The position numbers and the translations under genes were made by a program. Under the pieces are notes generated by a model that did no database searches, had not been told where the DNA came from, and saw nothing but the letters and a program-made list of their open reading frames with translations. This document shows, piece after piece, positions 9,601 through 21,760 of a stretch of DNA of 64,000 nt (positions within the stretch are counted from its first letter, which is position 1; each line of letters starts with the position of its first letter). The stretch lies in contig CM070628.1 of assembly GCA_036346255.1 (NCBI GenBank), positions 6,959,840 through 7,023,839 on the forward strand, read 5' to 3'. This DNA is from Ampelocalamus luodianensis. Taxonomy: Eukaryota; Streptophyta; Magnoliopsida; Poales; Poaceae.

Positions 9601-11373
9601 TTGAACCTCCTTTCGTGAGCTCTTTCTCCTTCGTTCGAGTTCCGATTCAAATGATTCAAGTTTCTAAATCCATCTAATTTTTGTACCTTTCTTTTTGTTC
9701 TAGTTTGTAATCTTTTTGGATCCCATTTGGAGTTTTTTATTTACTTGACTCTTTTCGCACGTATAGATACTGGCTTCTCTGAAGAATTTCTAGAACCGTC
9801 TATCGAAGCCACTCAAGCCTTCAACGAAAGCAAGTCGTAGGCCTTTGATTATGCTGTACCCAGTTTATAAAATTATATTATTTTATATCAACATGCATGG
9901 TTAGTTGTATAAAAATGGTTCTAGGAGTAGTTAAATACCTACTTGGTTGTATGATTTCTTGAATAATTGTGAACGACATGTTGACATGTACCCTTGGACA
10001 TCATAAGTTGGATAATCCTAGTTGGACATTATTGTGATACCAACATGGGTGCGTATTATGCTTAGTCTTGCTTTAGTTATACGATGCCTCTCGATCACAT
10101 GATTCAATGATGATAAATTTGACTAAGTGAATATGGAATTGTGGCATGTGTTGCTACGACATGTGTTGCCGCTAATACCAAAATTTGGTGTACCATGGTA
10201 AGGGTTGCCATTTGGTCGGGTTGAACCAAAAATAATTTCATACTCAGGCGAATGATCATGCAGTAAAGGGGGTGCGGGAAGCACATTGGGATGAGGATAT
10301 TTCGCCTGAATAGTCACTAAGGACTTAACTTTGTGCGCCATTGATCTGGACCATACCGAGCAACCACAAGTCTATTTATGGGGTGGACCTAGCTGAATAA
10401 TTGGCAATGTTTTGAGTCGGTTCTGTTTGGGTTGATGATAATCTCTTAGTCGCACATATGATAATCTCTTAGTTGCGCAAGAGGGGGCCAGGAAGGTGAA
10501 ACCTTAGCGAGGAGAACCGAGTCAAAACGGAACTTTGTAAAGGCCTTATGATAATCTCTTAGTCGCACACTTCGAAAGCGTGTGGGCGGACAATATAAGA
10601 TGATTATCTCTTGTGGGTCAAGCTATACAAGCTCTGCAGAGTGTAAAACTATTCGAATAGCTGTGTCCCCGGTCATGGACAATACTTGGTGATTTCACAC
10701 GAGAGGTAGATTTTCTCAAAAATATTGTCTTGGTTGGCACGAGTGGTTTGAGAAGTGAACAAGGTGTTTACGAATGGCTTGGGAAGTGAACAGGGTGTTC
10801 ACGAGTTGTTTCAAAGAAACTGGATTACTTATGTGTTAATATTTTAAACTGTGCTTTCAATCTACTTACTGTATTTACTGTCAATACTGCTTTCTGCAAA
10901 TTAAACATACAGCTATCCTTGTCAAGTCTTACATGAATACTATTTACATACTGTGCCCTGCGACTTGCTGAGTATTTTATGTACTCACAGCTATACGCCC
11001 TTTGTTGATTAGTCGTCAAAGAAGACCCAGAGAGCACCGAGTTCTATGAGGACGACTACTTCAAAGACCTTGCAAGCTAGGCCGCGTCCTCCACTCGATT
11101 GCCTGTGGGCACGTCGAATGGCCTCCACGAGTTATTTTGGTTTCTGCTGCAAGTTGTGTGTTGTCGTGAGCCCTGCGTGGCAAACCTTGTAAAACCTTGA
11201 CTATAAGGTCCTTTTACTGTTATGTATTTATTAATTTGTCTGTTTCTTTAGTCGTTCTGTTGTATGGATATGATTTCATCTATGTTAAAACTGTGTGAGC
11301 TAGCTGCTGATCTGGGACTAGTTCAGGATGCACAGAGGGTCACGGGGTTGTACACTCGGGGTCTCGACAGAGG

Positions 11374-11385
11374 TGGTATCAGAGT
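11374..11385 (+). other. primer-binding site (tRNA-iMet type)
   Basis: TGGTATCAGAGT begins four bases after the LTR end and matches the common tRNA-iMet primer site TGGTATCAGAGC at 11 of 12 positions. It fixes the LTR 3' boundary and the plus orientation of the element. Confidence 0.8.
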
Positions 11386-11945
11386 CATATCGACTGTAGG
11401 ATGTAACCATAGTTAACAGGGTCGTTTTAGTCGAAAGTTTCAAAATTTATTTTCTAAATCAAACCCAATCAATCGATGAGTAGTTGTTCTCCTCTCATCT
11501 TACTCTATTGTGCTCTCATCTTATCCCAATCTTTCCCCATATCATCCATAAGTTCTTATATCTTATCCTTTCTGAAACTTTGTTTTCTAATTCAAACTGA
11601 TTCTTCTCACCTCAGTAATCCCTATAGGATCAAGCCTTGCTTCAAGTCGACCATCCTTATAAGTTAGATTAGAAGTGTTTTAGCAGAGCTGCCCTTCTTA
11701 GCTTTAGTATCGTTAGTCTGTGTAATAGGATCTTCGGCTTGAGTTTTGTCGCTTCTTAATAGCTTTCCGGCTATTGTTCTTTGGGTTTAACCGACTGGTC
11801 CTAGTTAGATTTCTTTGTCTTTTCTCCCTTGTTCTCTCTCGTTTCTTGTGCTTTTCCCTCTCACCTATCATCCTTTCTTCTTCTCGTCTATTGAACCTGG
11901 GAAGTTTGGTGCAGATGGTTTAGACCTGCAACTCGGCAAGCCAAG
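11386..11945 (+). other. untranslated leader of the Tekay-like element
   Basis: This is the sequence between the primer-binding site and the gag start. It is T/C-rich, with no supported ORF and no recognisable motif. Confidence 0.45.
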
Positions 11946-13811
11946 ATGAACCAGTGGACCCCTTTACGCCACCACCACTAGGGGTGTTCGTTCAGTTTTT
12001 TTGGTTTGTTCGGTTCGGTAAATACGGTATATATGGTAAATACGGTATCGTTAGTTCGGTAAATACTGTGTTTTTAAAAATACGGTTCGGTTTCGGTAAA
12101 TCCCAATTTTTTCGGTACGATATCGGTAAATACTATATTTACCAAAGTTGACGTGAATTGGATATGATATGACGACTCTTTAGTGCGGTCGCAACTCACA
12201 AATATTGATTATTGGCCTAACACATGAGCAATGAACACTATTGACCGACTTGCACTCAGCTCTTCTCAATGCTCATAATTGTTGAAGCAAGCAATTATGC
12301 AACAACATCTAATTGCCATGAATCATGATACGGTAATACGCTGCATGATAATTAATGCCCTTGGTGTTTGGCTATGTCACTCGACAATCGGCAGTGCATG
12401 CATGCGTGCAGCTAGTGCAGCAGCCAACAAGAACAAGGCAACAAGTCAACAAGCCGCACAGGGCACATCACTCAGCAGCCGGTGGCAATGGCATGGCACC
12501 CCGCACTCCCGCACTCCCACACCCAAAGACAAGAGCCAGCGGTAGCCGCACTCCGCAGCCTAGGCGGCGGCGCCCAAAGACGGCGGCGATAGGCCCACGG
12601 CCAGTGGCTAGGCCACCCAGCCACCCACGGCCCAGCACCCAACGAGTGTCCGAGGCTCCGAGCGGCCGACCAGAGCGCGTATGTTTACAGATTTCGGTTT
12701 TGTTCGGTTTTTGACGGTTTTTACCGAAAAACCGAAATACCAGAAAACCAAAATTTTGAAAACCGTACCGAATACCGGTCAAACCGAGTTGACCGGTACG
12801 GTTCGGTTTTTCGGTTCGGTTTAGAAATAAACAGCCCTAACCACCACATCCTTTGGCAGCCACCGCAGATCAGCGTTTGGGTCAGTTCATGGCAACCTAG
12901 ACGCAACTGATGAGTGCGATGATGCAGAATATGAACTAGATGATGACTCAACAGAACCAAATTGCTGCTCTAGTAGTGATGCTGAATCAGAACAATCAAA
13001 CAACTGGCATGCCACCACCACTATCTTTTCCTCAATCAAGGCCGGCAGAGTTCATGAGAACTCATCCATCTACGTTCTCTAGCACCTCTGAGCCTTTGGA
13101 CACAGATGACTGGCTGCGCACTATCGAGAAGAAGTTCGCCATCGTCCGATGTGACGATCGCGAGAAGATCTTGTATGTCGCGCACCAGCTTGAAGGCACT
13201 GCTAAAGAATGGTGGAAAAATTACTACGCCGCCTATGCAAACCACCAGAACATCTCTTGGGCTGAATTTTCAGAGGCCTTCCGCCACTCTCATATTCCTG
13301 ATAGGAAGGTGGAAATGAAGAAAAAGAGTTCCGTGAGCTACGACAAGGGAACATGTTGGTGAGTGAATACCTCAACAAGTTCACTCAACTCTCTTGCTAT
13401 GCTTAAGAGGACGTTGCCACAGATGATGCACGTCATAAGCGTTTTAAGCGGGGACTCGATCCTAACTTAAAGGTTCAAGTCGTTTGGCAACAACTGTGCA
13501 GATTTTCAGCACCTGGTGAACAAGACCATGCTCATAGAAGATTCTCGTCGTGAGCTTGAAGAATCCCATAAGAGGAAGATGATGCAGTATGGTGCTCATC
13601 AAAGTCATCCGCAGATGACCAGATTGAATGTGCAGCACCTTGGCCATCCTGCTCCTCCTGTTACCTTTAGGACTCCTGCGACAGCACCCCACCCAGCTAC
13701 TCTAGGATATCGCAGCTCTAGCAACATCACCACCATCAACCAGCAGCCAAGAAGCAACAATCGTGTCGTTACTTTAGCCCTTGCTGCTAATCCCAATTGC
13801 CTCGCCCCCTA
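11946..13811 (+). pseudogene. Ty3/gypsy gag remnant, split by a hAT insertion
   Basis: The probable gag start ATG is at 11946, just before the hAT element at 11979-12839. The frame resumes at 12848 and includes the capsid motifs EPLDTDDWLRTIEKKF, HQLEGTAKEWWKNYY and ISWAEFSEAFR, typical of Retrotrans_gag. A frameshift near 13325 and several stops follow. The later part matches the 'LRQGNMLVSEYLNKFTQL' region of gag in another frame. The zinc knuckle, protease and pol are absent: the element is cut near 13812 by LTR sequence. Confidence 0.8.
11979..12839. mobile_element. hAT element with GGTTCGGT subterminal repeats, inserted in gag
   Basis: The 861-bp element has ends TAGGGGTGTTCGTT and, read inward from the right, TAGGGCTGTTTATT. 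The perfect 8-bp TSD ACCACCAC lies at 11971-11978 and 12840-12847. Both ends carry many copies of GTTCGGTT/AACCGAAC-type words. The centre (about 12400-12670) is GC-rich, with only accidental ORFs. No transposase is present, so it is non-autonomous. Confidence 0.85.
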
Positions 13812-14278
13812 TCCACTGACTTTAGCCCTTATATAGCGTGCAAAGGGGTGGCAGTTACTTCATGCCAAGAGGCACCTCAACGCCTGATGAAATGCACACG
13901 TTGATGGTAGTTATTGTTAGAGAAAACTGTACCCCACGTCGCCTGACAGTTATATCAAGGACAAAGACATAATATGTGCAGTTATTTCAAAGAATAACTG
14001 CATATACTAACTACTATGTGTATTGAACACAGCGTATAAGAGTCCATAACCGGTTGGGCACACATGTCTGTAGGCTTTTATCGACTACAAGGTGGTCGTT
14101 GCTGACCTGATCGTAGAAAGTCTTATGACTGTAGGGTGGTCGTAGATAGGCTTACGACTACTCAGTTAAGCTTTTCCCTTATGAATAATAAGGGTATACT
14201 TATGAATAATATGAAGATTTTGCTATCTATAATAGCAATTATAGATAAACAGTTAATTGACGATTATTATATCCTCGT
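13812..14278 (+). mobile_element. gypsy LTR fragment, 5'-truncated
   Basis: The segment aligns with the downstream half of the LTR at 14279-15006, from its TATA region (CTTATATAGC) to the same terminal phrase ATTATATCCTCGTCA. It includes the GTCGTA/TACGAC repeat block at 14090-14170. The LTR start is missing, and the gag of the Tekay-like element abuts it directly. Confidence 0.65.
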
Positions 14279-15006
14279 CATCCTTGATCGACACTACACA
14301 AGATAAGACATTGGGATTTTTAGACAGGTTCGGGTCTTCTCCTGAGAGAATAACAACCCTACTTATGTGTTCTTGTATTGATCGTGTTTACAACAGAAAG
14401 AAGTCACCGAAGGCTAAGGCTAATTACTCCTATCTTTCTCTCATTGTTTCATTCGTGTTCTCTGTCCATTGGCGTTATCCTTTATATAGCATCTGAGAGG
14501 GTGGCAGTTGTCCTGTGCCAGGAGGCGTCTCAACGATTGATGAAATGTGCACGTTTGATGACAGTTATTGTCAGAGAAACAATCTTTCCACGTTTGCCTT
14601 GCAGTTATATTAGAGACAGAGGTTAATATGTGCAATTACATTGGAAGATAACAACATATATTCAACTACTGTGTATAAATAAACACAATGCATAATATTC
14701 CTAGTTTATTGTGTCTACCTGTCTTTAGGCTTTATCGATCATAGAGTAGTCGTGATTGACTTGGTCATAGTAAAGTTTACGACCGTGAGGTGATCGTAGT
14801 AAAGCTTACGATCGTGAGGTAGTCGTAGAAGATCTTACGATTATATAGGGTGATCGTAGAATAACTTATGACCATTAAGTAATTATAATATTTCCTTATC
14901 ATTAATGATATGTGGTACTTTTGAAGGTTGTGTAAAGACATTATTATCTATAACAGACATTACAGATAAATAACTTAATTAATTAAGGATTATTATATCC
15001 TCGTGA
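14279..15006 (+). mobile_element. gypsy LTR of the same family, head-to-tail with the preceding copy
   Basis: It shares with the solo LTR at 22933 the block around 'gacaggttcgggtcttctcc', a promoter-like CCTTTATATAGC at 14469, the GTCGTA/TACGAC repeats (14735-14880) and the 3' end 'attatatcctcgtg'. The first bases of the LTR appear to be missing. No internal retrotransposon sequence lies between the two copies. Confidence 0.65.
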
Positions 15007-15874
15007 GACATATACTCCAATGAGTTCAATAAACGGTATTTTCGATTCCACCGGTATGGCCGGCATTGTCCGGTATCGAGCCAGTATAGCCAGTATTAAC
15101 TGGTATCGAGACTGGTACGGAACACAGGACTATTTTGTACTATTTTAGATGGCGGAATGACACATATAGGTCGGTACCAGAACAATATTTATAAGTTTGG
15201 CAAGGAACAGATCAGCACAGCTCGTTCACTGGCTGTTACTGTCTGGATGTTCCATTCCGGCCGCGCACACCGCACGGCTCTGACATGGGAATGCCTATCG
15301 GTGATTATGCTTCGTTAAGTATAGGGTATAGGGTACAGTTTTGACCACTAAATTCTATCATTATATTTTTCGTATTTTTTTTTTATAAAAGTGTAATTTT
15401 ATGAAAGTAATTTTTCGTGATAAATTTATTCATACCATTTTTATATATCCAAACTACGTAATTTAGATAATGTCTCTGGTCAAAATATTTGACTACGCAT
15501 GCTAGAGCAACTTTCTTCCGTGACCGTGGGAGTAACTTGTTTCAAGACGTAGAACTCGACTTCAAAGAGGGCCTGAGCATTTATATGAGCAATTAATTTG
15601 AAAGGGATGTAGCCGGAGGAAACAGGAAAGGCTAAATGCAACGCCCAATTGATGTTAAGGTGTACACTTCATGGGCCATTGAGACTTGAAGAAGACATTC
15701 ACACGGCCTCAATTGCACGGTATACCATGTTGCTTAAACAGCAGATTTAACATTGCAACATACTCTCGTGTATTAGTATATTATTATTACATTGAGCCAA
15801 CCTCCAAATCAAACATCTATAGCTGGCTCAGTCACAATCTTCAACTCCACTCGGAAATGTAAGAAGAGAGCAAA
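15007..15874. other. intergenic, 3' flank of the P450 gene
   Basis: No coding region. At 15035-15120 there is a short cluster of GGTATCGA and CCGGTAT words (diverged short repeats). The rest is AT-rich sequence and the expected 3' untranslated region of the minus-strand P450. Confidence 0.4.
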
Positions 15875-17657
15875 TCATTCATGATCCAGGAGCTTGAGCA
15901 CGACGGGGAGGCCGCACTTGGGCTGCAGCGTGAGGAAGTCGGCCGGCGCGTGCACGTACTCCGGCGTGACCTCGAACGCGAAGCGCCGCAGGATCATGGC
16001 CAGCATCGCCTTCGCCTCCAGCATCGCGAAGTCCTGCCCGATGCACGACCGCGGGCCGATGGAGAAGGACAGCAGCGCGCTCGGGTGCGCGGCCGCCCTG
16101 CCCACGCCGTCCCGGAACCGGAGCGGGTTGAACTCGCCGGCGTCCGCGCCCCACACCTCCTCGTCGCGGTGCATGATCGCGATCGGTATCGTCGTAACTG
16201 TGCCCTTGGGGACCTTCACGCCGCCGAGCTCCGTGTCCGCCGTCGCCGTCCTCGCGATCATCGTCAACGCGCCGTACAGCCTCAGCGTCTCGTACAGCAC
16301 CATGGTCACCTGCCATGCATCACAAGATCATCGTCGTTGATCACACGCTTGCCGCGCGTCACCAAGCAAAGACTAGCCACTAACTAGATAGGGGGCATAC
16401 GAGCTTGAGCTTGTTGAGCGCGTCGCCGTGCAGGGGCACCTCCATGCCGCCGCCGCACTCCCGGAGCACCTCCTCCCTGAGCCGCTCCTGCCACTCGGGG
16501 TGCGTGCCGAGGAGGAACATGGCCCAGGTGAGCAAGTGCGAGGTGGTCTCGTGCCCGGCGAAGAAGAAGGTCTTGCACTCGTCGATGATCTCGTCCATGG
16601 TGATCATGATCCTCCGGCCGTCGTCGCCGGCCGATGCGTTAGCCTCGAGCATCAGGCCGAGCAGGTCGTTGCCGTAGCCCCTGGCATCCTTGGCAGTGGC
16701 CTGGCGCTCGTTGATGATCTCCATGAGCGTGCCCCGCACCTTCCTCTCGAGCTGCCACCGGCGCACGTTGGTCTTGGTCGGCGCATACTTGAGGCCCGGG
16801 ACATGGACGCTGCTGATGGTGGAGAAGGCGAGGTACTGGAGCTCCCGCTGCGCCAGGAACACCTCCTTCCCCTCCCTGTAGCTTCTCCCGAACGCCGTGT
16901 GCGAGATCACGTCGGCGGTCAGCTCCTGGAACTGCTGCCCGACCTCCACCTGCACCGGCCGCCGCTCCCCGCTCGCTGCCGCACGCACCTCCCACGCCAG
17001 GATCACCTCCCCCGCGCACTCCGCCATAGTCTTGGTCATCATCTTGGATCACGTACACCGCGCATGCATACAGAAAACATTCGATCACACATCCCAAAGA
17101 TCAATCACTGATCGAAAAGAGTGCAGCGTGGTGAGGTGATGAGACATTGAGACCTTGAGCTTGTCCATGGTGAAGGCCGGGTGCACGACGCGGCGGTGGC
17201 GCGCCCAGTCGTCGCCCTCGGTGAGGACGAGGCCCTTGCCGAGCAGCGCCAGGATGTTGGGGCCCGGGTCCGTCTTGCAGAACAGGCCGGTCCGGTTGAA
17301 CAGGATCTGCTTCACCATGTCGTAGTCGCCGACGCAGAGCGCCGGCGTGTAGCCGGACCACGAGAGGAACACCTTGCCGTACGAGGACATCCACGCGCGG
17401 TAGTGCGGCAGCACGCGCGGGATGAAGTCATGGTTGCGCAGGTCGAGCACCGCGTCGCTCGTGGCCGCCCGCATCGCCTTCGCCTCCTTGTTGTTGCCCA
17501 CGAAGAACCGGTACGCTGGCCCACGGACGCCCTGCCGGCCGAACACCCTCCCGACGGCGTACGGTCTCCACACCAGGTGCACCAGCGCCGCCCACAGCCA
17601 GGTGAGCAGCACCACGGCGAGGGCAGCCACGACCAACCCTGCAGATGCACTGCCCAT
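15875..17657 (-). CDS. cytochrome P450, clan 72, CYP709-like
   Basis: The three exons on the minus strand are 17657-17154, 17042-16401 and 16309-15875, joined in phase 0 with GT-AG introns of 111 and 91 bp. They give 526 residues, the usual length. A signal-anchor helix spans about residues 7-30, followed by a basic/proline hinge. The I-helix oxygen motif AGHETT is at 330-335, the K-helix ETLR at 389-392, the PERF-like region FNPLRF at about 442-447, and the heme loop FSIGPRSCIG with Cys471. All catalytic signatures are intact, so it should be an ER-bound mono-oxygenase. Clan-72 CYP709 members include fatty-acid hydroxylases, but the substrate here is unknown. The ATG was chosen because an upstream in-frame start would add about 20 residues ahead of the membrane anchor. 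Confidence 0.9.
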
Positions 17658-17747
17658 GTCGATGATTAGCACGCCGACTTGTAGCCTGCAAATTAAGCCG
17701 TAAAACTGCTTAATCACTTAGCTCATGACTGTATTCGTGTGTGTACG

Positions 17748-17755
17748 TATATAAA
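17748..17755 (-). promoter_or_regulatory. TATA box of the P450 gene
   Basis: On the minus strand TTTATATA lies about 90 bp upstream of the start codon at 17657, a typical distance for a plant gene with a short leader. Consensus call only. Confidence 0.45.
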
Positions 17756-17980
17756 TCTGCATCGGTCGCTTGGATTTTTGCACTTGGAGGCTTGGGGTGT
17801 ATTGGCCAGCGATCTCGCCGAGGCGACGAGTTGGTCGTCGCGGACGGATTGCGAATGGCGTGAAAAGTTTGTCTCTTAACAAGGGGATCGTTTTCAGGCA
17901 ACGACTTTGCTCTTTGCTGACGAACTGTTGCTGCCTGTTTAGCGTCCTTGCGGGGCTTTCTTGATAGGGATATAACTGTT

Positions 17981-18310
17981 GCTGTGCATATGGTTGATGT
18001 ACTTTGATGCGGTGGCAGACCCAAAAGTCCTTACCCATGGGGTCGAGTCCTTTATAAATTAGGCAAAATTGGCTCGACACATCACGATTTGCTGGCATTG
18101 ACTGCGGAACACCCAAATTTCATGTATTTACCGAAAAACACTACAAAATGTTTTTTACTCTAGGACACCAAGACCAATAAATATGATTTCCGGTTGTTGG
18201 GGAGAGAGATTTTAGGAAATAACTTCCGGTGCCCCTGTCACTTCTTGGTTCAGTCAAACCGAGTAGGTGCAGTTGGCAGCCACACAGGGGGCTCATCCCT
18301 CCATTCCTCA
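17981..18310 (+). repeat. first copy of a duplicated segment (gypsy flank plus MULE left end)
   Basis: This 330-bp stretch is a diverged direct copy of 18938-19257. It includes the gypsy-derived flank, the 9-bp word TATAAATTA (18053-18061) and, from 18062, the first ~250 bp of the MULE found intact at 19019. The rest of that MULE is missing here. The spacing of about 950 bp suggests a tandem duplication across the MULE junction, followed by loss of the left part. Confidence 0.75.
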
Positions 18311-18937
18311 TGATTAAGGATTTTACTTTCCCCCATCACGTCGTCTTCCTTGAGCTCTTGTCTTCTCCGCCGCCACTCGAATTCGAAATCTTTCCTCCCA
18401 ACTCCTCTAAATCTAAGGTAAATCTTTTAGAAGAAATAGCCAAATCTGTGTCCCAGTGGGATTAATCGGAGATCGACGGATGTAGAGAAGATGACTGCAT
18501 TGGTGGCCGCCGAGAAGATTCCTTCAAGATCTCTAGTGAAGTGGACGAATGCAGAGGGCCAACATTGGCCGTCGGGAGAGAAAGACACGATTGATGTCTT
18601 CCAAGCCTACTGCGAGTGCGGATTCAGACTGCCCTCATACCTATTTTTGGCCTAGGTGCTCGAGTATTTTGGGGTGGAATTGATGAACATGGTTCCCAAT
18701 TCCATCGCAATGTTGAGTGTATTTTTATACCTCAGTGAAGCGTACTTGGAGATCCCCCGCAAACCTGAAGCTCTTTAAGTACTACTACGGGATGAGCAAG
18801 TAGTCGTGTGGGATCACAAGAAGCTCCTCGATTCAACTCCATGACAGGAAGTCGAAGGATTATATCCCCATGTTCACCGGATCATCTTGGTCTAGCTGGA
18901 GAAAGAGGTGGTTTTCTTGATATCATTGATGATTTAT
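18311..18937 (+). pseudogene. gypsy fragment with the Transposase_28-like ORF
   Basis: From 18491 a frame similar to the ORF at 7081-7650 is readable (start MTALVAAEKIP, then KWTNAEGQHWPSGE). It is broken by a stop at about 18650 and by frameshifts. The sequence before it (18320-18480) looks like the leader of the same ORF. It is flanked on both sides by copies of the MULE-containing duplication. Confidence 0.6.
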
Positions 18938-19018
18938 GCTGTGCATATGGTTGATGTACTTTCATGCGGTGGCAGACCCAAAAGTCCATACCTATGGGGT
19001 CGAGTCCTTTATAAATTA

Positions 19019-20175
19019 GGCAAAATTGGTTGCAAGACATCACAATTTGGTTTCATTGGCTGTAAAACACCCAAATTTTGTGTTTTTGCCAAAAGACACT
19101 TACAAAAATATGTCTCTTTTCTCTCGGACACTGAGACCAATAAAAATATTAGTTATGGCTATTGGGGAGAGAGATTTTAGGAAGTGACTTCTTCGTTTAG
19201 TCGAATCGAGTAGGTGTTGTTGGCAGCCACATAGGGGGCTCATCCCTTTGTTCCTCAACAGAGAGCGTGAGGGAGACAGAGGAGGCAGCCATGGAAGCTC
19301 CAGCCAAGCTCGACGTCGGCGAGGGAGGTGACTATGGCGGTTGGCGAGCACCAAAATGGAACCCGACGCCCTTGGCGGCCTCATGGGTAGTGACGGTGCG
19401 GCAGTAGGCAATTTGCATCGGCTGGGTAGCTAAGTGCGACGCTGGCAACTCCAATGACTTGCTCCATTTTTGTCGTTCCGATGAGCTCCCCAAACTTTTG
19501 CCTGTGTGAAAACATGTTGCACGTCCTGATCTATCTTTTCCCTTTAAAAATTTCTTCTTTCCTACAATGGTTCATTGGAATCGAAGTCGTCTTCCCCATC
19601 GTCATCTGAGCACTACCATCGTCAATTGACCCACCGTCTGTGAGCCCCTGCCATCATCGACCCCATCATCTTCATCCTCACGTCGCGGTCTACGCCGTGC
19701 TCACCTCACCCTAGCCGGAACTTCGCCGGAACACCGTCGCCGCCATGCGCCTACGGCTGCCTCTGCCCATCACTACTTCCTTGATGCCGTAACAGATACC
19801 CCAAGACTCCCTATTGCCGAGGACCACTCCCATCCATTCTGAATTGTCCTAGAACGTGTCGTGCTCACATCATCTAGGCTATTCCGCCGATGCAGCTCGT
19901 TGCCAATTCGATAGAGAGATGGGACTGAGATGGGATCGCTTGGGTCAGGAGTGGCCCTAAATGGTTCGGCTGATCCAACAACCAACTAGTTCAACCAAAG
20001 GACAATTTGGATATTTCGTAGGCTTTCTCTCCTCTCCCCCGAAAATGATATAATAATAGCCTCAGTGTCCGAGAGCACAGAGGCACATTTTTGTAGTGTT
20101 TTCGGTAAAGACACAAAATTTGAGTGTCTTACAACCAATGACACCAAATTGTGATGTTATATAGCCAATTTTGCC
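19019..20175. mobile_element. Mutator-like element (MULE) with long terminal inverted repeats
   Basis: The 1157-bp element starts GGCAAAATTGG and ends with its complement. Inverted similarity extends about 100 bp inward, through the 'cacccaaattttgtgt' block. The perfect 9-bp TSD TATAAATTA lies at 19010-19018 and 20176-20184, as expected for MULEs. There is no transposase. The GC-rich interior (about 19260-19990) is unlike the terminal repeats and may be captured host sequence, but I could not identify a gene in it. Its ends are the same family as the Exo70-carrying element at 54629. Confidence 0.85.
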
Positions 20176-20184
20176 TATAAATTA

Positions 20185-20679
20185 TAGTTGCATTTTAAGG
20201 GTTTTATGTAATTTCGTATAAATAAAAGGATCCTTTAGCAAAAAGTTGTGGGTGTATAAACCCCACAGCTCACCATGTAGCTCTACCACTGCTTCCATGT
20301 ATCCAATAGGTAGGGGTGGAGCTGGCCATAGGCCAAGCCTCAGGCCGGCCCAGCTGCTTTTAGCCCAAAGTCGTATTTTACTGATATTTAAAGGAATTTT
20401 ACATGGGCTTTTGATCCTAGGTCTCGGGACATTGCTCTAGGGGAGGCCCAGCTCCGCCCTTGCTAACAGGGATGACAAAGTCTTTGTCAAAAAAAAATAG
20501 GGATGACAAAGTCAAGTATACCCGTGAAGAGTCTTCTACAGCAAATTTTACTTAAAAAGTACCTTTTTTAAGACAACCAAGGACGTACACCCTAATCACA
20601 CCACACCACATGCACACATGCATGTGTGTCGTACTGAAACACACGCTTGGTCTAGAGCGGAGGTTGTAAGTTCAAGATC
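20185..20679. other. intergenic, no gene seen
   Basis: A short stretch between the MULE and the solo LTR. It contains two copies of AGGGATGACAAAGTC (around 20468 and 20503) and no supportable coding sequence. Confidence 0.4.
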
Positions 20680-21239
20680 TATTAGTTTAGTTTTGGTGAT
20701 TAATGACAAATCTATTAGTGGGACTAACACTTCTATTGTTATACCTATTGTTTAATCTCAGTTGGATAAAAATATAAAAATCAAAGAGGTATACATTCGA
20801 CATCATATCTCTATATCTTGTTGCATTCCTTGGATCCAAAATATATGTTGAACTCTACTAAAAGTATAACTTGAATATGTGCATGTCTTTATTACACATT
20901 CGTGTATGCACACATTTATATGTAGTTCACTCTATGTTTTGTGATTTCATTAGTATTGATCTATATTTTTTTATCCACATATATTGAGAATCTTTACTTT
21001 GAAACATATCAAATCAGTATGCAAAACTTGTGTAGTTCATATATACTCATATGACCTTACATTCAATTATTTGCAATTCTGATGGTTGTCATCAATTACC
21101 AAAGAGAGAAAGATTGAAGCATCTTGTCCCACCATTATGAGTTAATGGTATGTTGTGGTAATTAATGACAATCATATTGTGGAACTAACATTTTCATAAG
21201 TTAAATGAATAGGTTATGTTCCATAATGGTTAAGACTTT

Positions 21240-21760
21240 GGATGACATCATGAGTTGATCGTCATCAAGTCAAGGTTCAAGAAAAAGATGCATCATGTGT
21301 TAATTCATATCAAGATCTTGAAGAAAAGGAAATCATCATGTGTTAATGATGTTCAAGAAGAGAAGATGATCATAAGTTGATCATCAAGTCAAGAGAAGTC
21401 CCATCACGTTTTGATGGAGGCAAGTCAAGAGAAGTCCCATCATGTTTTGATAGAGGTCAAGTAAATGATGCATCATAGATTGATGCATATTCAAATCAAA
21501 AACTTGAAGAAAAGGAAATAATCATGTGTTGATGATGTTCAAGAAGAGGAGATGATCATGAGTTTTTTTTATCAAATCAAGAGAAGATCCATCATGAGTT
21601 GATGAAGGTCAAGTGAATGATGCATCATGTGTTGATACATATCAAGACTCGAGATGAAAAATATCATCATGTGTTGATGAGCATCAAGTCAAGATCTCGA
21701 AGTAAAGGAAATCATCATGTGTTGATGACTATCAAGTTAAGAACCCAGACATGAAGTGAA
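21240..21760 (+). repeat. degenerate tandem repeats in the solo LTR
   Basis: Repeated phrases of the type CATCATGTGTTGATGA, TCAAGTCAAGA and GAAGAAAAGGAAATCATCATG recur about every 45-65 bp. It is non-coding. The units are irregular, as in old minisatellites inside LTRs. Confidence 0.6.

Larger units (their letters stand above)
8256..11369 (+). mobile_element. 5' LTR of a Tekay-like Ty3/gypsy element
   Basis: This 3.1-kb LTR begins TGTAACATCCC and ends TCTCGACA. It is followed after four bases by a primer-binding site and then a gypsy gag. A long LTR with a TGTAACATCC start and a tRNA-Met primer site is typical of Tekay/Del chromoviruses, though the chromodomain part of the element is absent here. 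It contains a TATA box (8845-8852), a four-copy 33-bp repeat (8644-8775) and a hairpin-like repeat array (about 9400-9600). No 3' LTR of this element is in the window: it is truncated near 13812 by another LTR. Confidence 0.8.

Noticed and set aside
12355..12714. 119-codon ORF in the hAT at 12 kb
   Set aside because: Low-complexity Pro/Arg/Thr composition within a transposon, with no domain.
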